From Helicoverpa zea (lineage: Eukaryota; Arthropoda; Insecta; Lepidoptera; Noctuidae), in the NCBI RefSeq assembly GCF_022581195.2, contig NC_061460.1, positions 10,017,501 to 10,081,500 of the forward strand: a stretch of 64,000 nucleotides of DNA, written 5' to 3'. The notes under the pieces were generated by a model. It did no database searches. It had not been told where the DNA came from and worked only from the letters and a program-made list of their open reading frames with translations. A program made the translations under genes and the position numbers. This document shows, one piece after another, positions 59,601-64,000 of this stretch. Position 1 is the first letter of the stretch. Every line of letters starts with the position of its first letter.

Positions 59601-62600
59601 TGACAACAATTGTATGAACATAAGCTTGGCCCTTAGACCTCTTCTACAATAAAACACTGACCGGACTTAGATGTTTACGATGGAGGTAACTAAATAGATG
59701 CGGAAATAAATCAGTAGATAGGTAATAGTTATCGCAGCAGTAATTTAGACGAGCTACGTCTAAGGCCTCGGCCTCGAATTTTGCGGGCAGCGGCGCGGCA
59801 GCGGCGGCGGCGCGGGAGCGGCAGGACCTTACGCGTATAATCAAATGGACCGGCCCTCGAATACAGCGGCGCGGGAGCGGGCAACGAGCGGTGCACTCGG
59901 TGACCGCCCGCGCCGCCGCCGCTGCCGCCCCGCTGCCCGCAAAATTCGAGGCAGCCCGCTGATGTGCCCCGCTACTAAAATTTCTGTGCGTCTTGCACCG
60001 TAGTCGCGTCATTTCAGCTTAGACGAGCACTACTCCCGGATAAAACCAGGGGCAAAAGTAAATAGGCACATTTCTCTAAGAAGATGACCTCACCTTGAAG
60101 TCATCAGTGGGCACATTAGCTCCGCTGCGTCCCACAGTGTTGTTCCTCAGCTTGCTGGCGAGCGCCTTCTTGTAGACGGCGCCGCGGCCTCGGGCGCCGG
60201 AGTTCACGGTGCCTACCAGTGCACTGTATGTAGGCCGAGGCTGTTCGTCGGCTAGAAGATTACCTGGAATTGTTTTTAAGGGTTTGATTAAAACAGAGAA
60301 CTAATAGAGCACTGCCTAAGATAAGCGTGTTTAAGCGAACAAAAAACTCTTCAGCTTTATAATATGACAGCGTTTTGACACTGGTGGATTTTCCGCTTGG
60401 GTTTTTCGAGCGACACCGCTCGGCTGCTACCAGTGTCGCCTTTTTGTACTGGCAGCTGTCAATTGTTTCCTGTCGTACGTATACGCGTGAAAGCCCTTAC
60501 GGAGCCTTTGACGTCGCTCGGAAAATCCGCCAGTGTGAAAAGGCTGTTTATATAGCAGTTATTCTTTCAATTTATTTTGTCTGCATCACAACATTAGCCT
60601 AATATTCCAATGTATGTCTTATCTTTACGCCTTCGAAATACATTTGTGACGTATTATACGACGACGCTGTAAAACGATGTTAGATGCTATTTCAGATTAG
60701 AACAAATAATGTAGGATTTTAGCTATCAGTGATACCAATGTAGGAGGAAATTAAATACCGTATCGAATCCTATATCAAATATTATCAGCAATAAATAAAT
60801 AAATTGTTCATTACGTATTGTCATCGTCTGTGTTAAAGTACACGTACCTTATATCAGATGGTTGATTGAAAACTATAGGATCAAAATGTGCCGAAAAATA
60901 TGATATTTCAATTACGTCTGATTTACAAGTAAAATGATTTAAAGTAAGTACTTATTGGTACACACTGGGTTTCAGAAGGAACATGCCAGGTTCTAGTCAG
61001 TAAAAGTCTGACACACAATGGGCTTCACTCACTCCGTCATGCTCGCTGCAGTCATTTTTACCCCACTGCCAAGAAGGGCAGGCAAAACATGACGGTTTTC
61101 GCACGTATCTTGCTCCTACCAACTTTTTGAGTCCACCATCGCCATACGCTAACGGACTCTTTATTTCGAAAATAAAGTGACGTGATTACTTACCATGGCT
61201 AGTAGACCTAGTCATCTTCTGCTTAAGAGCCCACAGCACATTGCTAGGCCGATGCGGCATGGTGTGAACTTCTTCCACATAACCCTGATCCCACTCCTTG
61301 GCTAACTTCTTCATTTCCTTCTCGGCTATCAGGTCAGCCTTACTCTGCCGTTTCTGGTATTGCTTGTGGGATTTCTCGTAGTCCTTCTTCGCTTTTTCTT
61401 TTAGGGATTTGGCTTTTTTTCTGGAATTTGAGATTTTGATGGGTTAAAGTTGGTGTTAATGTCATTAGTTGTTTTTTTTAGGAAAGTAGCTTTCATGAAG
61501 GACTGGCCTTAGTTAAGACCTAATACGATTCAATTACATGCTTAATAACTGTCTGTTTCCCGCAGTTCCATTCGCGTCACAAGCGAACAACTTTCCACCA
61601 CCGGATAAGTAGTACCTAATGTCTTGTCTTAAATTCTAGAAGACTGTGTTAAAACATTTAAATCAGTTGGTAGTTTGATGTAGGTATTCTTGAACCAACT
61701 GTTCAACCTATCTATGTTGATATAATTGTTCTACGTAACATTACACAACTCTTACACCATGAGATAGCAATTAGCCCAATTCGCGAAGAAATCGCGCGTG
61801 TAATGATGGGAACGCTTGCACAACCACTATTACAAACTGTAACACGTTAGATTATGTTGCTCGTAAAATATTTACGCAGATATTAAGGAAATAATTAATT
61901 TGTATCATGCCATGTGTTAAGTTGAAAGTTTAGCTCTTTATGTAATTTCTTACAATTACTCGAATAAGAGATGAAAATGAGAGAAAATTGTGCTAAGTGC
62001 TACATAAGCGGTCGAGTTATCACATCTCATTTATTTTGCTTTCTCAAAATATATGATTGTCTTATTCGCGTAGAAATCATCATCCTCCGAGCCTTTTCCC
62101 AATCATGTTGGGGTCGGCTTCCAGTCTAAACGGATTCAGCTGAGTACCAGTGCTTTACAAGAAGCGACTGCCTATCTGACCTCCTCAACCCAGTAACCCG
62201 GGCAACCCGATACCCCTTGGTTAGACTGGTGTCAGACTTTCTGGCTTCTGACTACCCGTAACGACTGCCAAGGATGTTCACTGACAGCCGGGACCTACAG
62301 TTTAACGTGCCATCCGAAACACAGTCAATGGTGTCTAAGATATACTTAGAAAGTACATACAAACTTAGAAAAGTTGCATTGGTACTTGCCTGACCTGGGA
62401 TCGAACCCGTGCCCTCATACTTGAGGTTGGTCCTTTACCCACTAAGCCACCACGACTTCACGAATTCTTAAAATATTACGCGTAGAAATAGTAGCCTGAA
62501 ATATATTATTGTCAAAATAATTTTGCATCCATGGACACTTATGAGGTTTTCATTTTCAAAAAACCACTCCGATCATTAGTTATTATTACCGAAACAAAAA

Positions 62601-62831
62601 TCAACGTACTTATCATTATTCTCCAGTTTAGCAGTAGCCTGGTCGAGATACCGCAGAATATCGTCCCTGCCATTAATGGCGGCCAACTCTTGCGCAGTGT
62701 GGCCGTCGACATCCATCGCGAACACATTGGCGCCAAAGTTGATGAGGAAAGTGACACATTCCTTGTGGCCTCGGGCTGCCGCTAGATGGAGCGCTGTGTT
62801 GCCGAAGTAATCCGCTTTGTCGGGTTCTCCT
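56630..62831 (-). CDS. Sans: SANS / USH1G orthologue, ankyrin-repeat and SAM-domain scaffold (5' end outside window)
   Basis: Visible minus-strand exons: 62831-62610, 61420-61194, 60263-60094, 58855-58680, 57882-57763, 57437-57304, 56901-56630. Phases agree throughout and give about 440 residues. The first visible exon has ankyrin repeats (FGNTALHLAAARGH, FGANVFAMDVDGHTAQELAA). Then come a basic coiled stretch (KKAKSLKEKAKKDYEK), a central region with the family's SVTSLSG, EDSGIG and FERPGFGSVAFRR, and the SAM domain with LTAWGLSQYVQKF and IDLDALMLLTESDMK. The C terminus TAI is a class I PDZ ligand, matching the DTEL end in vertebrates. Known family role: scaffold binding harmonin and myosin VIIa in stereocilia and actin-based protrusions. 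The first visible exon opens at phase 2 and lacks the N-terminal ankyrin start, so at least one exon lies beyond 64000. Introns carry MITEs and a SINE. Confidence 0.93.
58140..58539 (+). mobile_element. ~400-bp MITE, copy B
   Basis: Terminal inverted repeats CGGGTGTGTCGTTCATAATC and its reverse complement. Same family and orientation as 19002-19403. It lies in a SANS intron, on the opposite strand to that gene. Confidence 0.85.
59772..59951. mobile_element. Very GC-rich palindromic MITE
   Basis: The left arm 59772-59816 (CCTCGAATTTTGCGGGCAGC then GCGG repeats) and right arm 59907-59951 are reverse complements with one visible mismatch over 45 bp. The 90-bp middle repeats a shorter version of the motif. 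It lies in a SANS intron. Confidence 0.85.
60368..60546. mobile_element. 179-bp palindromic MITE
   Basis: The left end CAGCGTTTTGACACTGGTGG pairs with the right end CCGCCAGTGTGAAAAGGCTG with few mismatches. The open frame across it is a shadow. It lies in a SANS intron. Confidence 0.75.
62078..62478 (-). mobile_element. Full-length tRNA-derived SINE with exact target duplication
   Basis: On the minus strand the head carries A box TGGCTTAGTGGGT (62438-62449) and B box GGGTTCGATCCC (62397-62408), the RNA polymerase III promoter of a tRNA. The body and 3' end match the other copies, ending in GATGAT. An 11-bp duplication CGCGTAGAAAT flanks it (62067-62077 and 62479-62489). Both boxes are intact, so this is the youngest of the four copies. 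It lies in a SANS intron in the sense direction. Confidence 0.88.
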
Positions 62832-64000
62832 CTAGAAAGAAAACATTTGGTATAAAAAAACGTCACATAGTTATATGACCCCTAATTTGGGGGATTGAAA
62901 TGATAGTGTAACGAAATTTCATTTAGGGGCTGGTTTTAAGGAGCTTTAAGTAAAGAGTCCCATACTTATGTGGTAATTTAGGTGATGCATAATGCAGTTT
63001 CACCCAACTCAAAAAATCTCGCAAAACTTTTAAGCTGGACTCCACAAACTTTTGCGAAAACTGTACCGATAGGAGCTTTCTTCCTATCGTAGTTTGAAAA
63101 GGCGCTCATTTATCGTTATCCCAAATGCCGACCGACCGAAACCAGAGGCCCTTTAGAGAAGATATGAAGAACCTACTAAAAGGTTTTATTGGATTCACAA
63201 TTAACTTCATATTAAACTTGGCTAACAATTGACAAACAATTTAGTCTGCAGTATGCAGATATTCTAATAGGTAAGTATCTATGTAGCAACATTTTGTTGT
63301 TCTCTTGAAAATTTGAGTTGATTTTCCCCTGCATAATCTCCATGAGTTAACTAGGTCATTGATGATTGTGACTGAGCATATATCATATCATAACATGATG
63401 GTTTTGAAATCTATATCATTGTGCTGTAGATATTTGCACTTTCAAATTATATGTACCTAGGTAATTGCGTCCGCGTCACAAAGTAGTGGACTTGGATAAA
63501 TAGTGAAAGTAATGATTTGTGGATCACTGTCAATTGTACTCGAATTGTTCTGAAATGTCGTGTTTTGTGACTAATGGTGTGGTTATAACGGTGGCTACCA
63601 CTTCAAAAGTGCATTATGTGAATGCCCAAATATTTTCGTTTGTGAGTTTAGTTTGTAAAAACTGAAATCTGTACTGAGCAAGTATCCATAGAACCGTTTC
63701 AATTTCATTGCGAGTCACATCAAAGAATGCACTCCACAGAGAGATTTATCGGCAAACAAGCATTTCAGTAGTAGGTAAAATTAAAAACCTAGGTATATTA
63801 GACTATTATATTATATATTCTGAATGAAATTGATGAACCATGAACACATAAAAGGTTACCAGTTGCTAACTTGCTTGGAATGTAATTCGCGCTCATTTCG
63901 AAAAGGACAAATGTGGAACACAGTTATTAACTGTACCGTCTGTATGGTGGTACATTTAAATGTACCAGTCAACATTGCGACACGTCCACAGATCGACACA
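62832..64000. other. Right flank, intron of SANS or upstream DNA
   Basis: AT-rich with no exon resembling the N-terminal SANS ankyrin repeats on the minus strand. A small hairpin CGATAGGA/TCCTATCG lies at 63067-63089. Nothing else recognised. Confidence 0.55.

Noticed and set aside
59644..60012. 122-codon minus-strand frame rich in Ala and Arg
   Set aside because: Produced by the GC-rich palindromic MITE at 59772-59951.
62531..62785. 84-codon plus-strand frame
   Set aside because: Antisense shadow of the SANS ankyrin exon.

Overview
This 64-kb window is nuclear DNA from an insect, very probably a moth or butterfly (Lepidoptera). The evidence is AT-rich sequence, GT-AG introns of up to about 19 kb, very dense short transposons (tRNA-derived SINEs, MITEs, 3' scraps of non-LTR retrotransposons) of kinds familiar from moth genomes, and clear animal proteins (NUDCD3, SANS/USH1G, a claudin-superfamily four-span membrane protein). 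There are no bacterial operons, CRISPR arrays, rRNA genes or free-standing tRNA genes.

Layout: 1-2640 has no gene and may be the 3' UTR of a gene lying to the left. 3125-8556 holds three tandem, same-strand, single-exon-CDS genes for zinc-free medium-chain dehydrogenases/quinone oxidoreductases, each exactly 343 residues. 9278-12503 (minus) is a five-exon NUDCD3 gene. It shares a 640-bp divergent promoter region with a large plus-strand gene at 13145-54135, a claudin/PMP22/CACNG-like four-transmembrane protein whose first two introns (16.8 and 18.7 kb) fill more than half the window and hold most of the transposons. 56630-62831 (minus) is the 3' part of the SANS/USH1G gene (ankyrin repeats, linker, SAM domain, PDZ-binding tail). 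Its 5' exon or exons lie beyond position 64000.

The most notable finding is the 3' end of the claudin-like gene. Two tandem copies of the exon encoding transmembrane helix 4 (6a and 6b) are each exactly 166 nt, enter at phase 0 and leave at phase 1, and encode peptides about half identical. They behave as mutually exclusive exons, because using both or neither breaks the frame. The last exon ends at a TGA, but the same frame then stays open for 206 more codons with almost pure G/C third positions and an Arg/Ser/Pro-rich cytoplasmic-tail composition. This suggests stop-codon readthrough, or an alternative acceptor that removes the stop while keeping the frame. Together the gene could make four or more proteins differing in TM4 and in the cytoplasmic tail.

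The dehydrogenase array is a second point of interest. The coding parts are intronless, resemble bacterial enzymes, and show a patch of near-identity between copies 1 and 2 that looks like gene conversion. The three genes share a probable 5' UTR splice acceptor.

All exon borders were read by eye from splice-site consensus, codon phase and protein similarity. No alignment, database search or transcript data were available.
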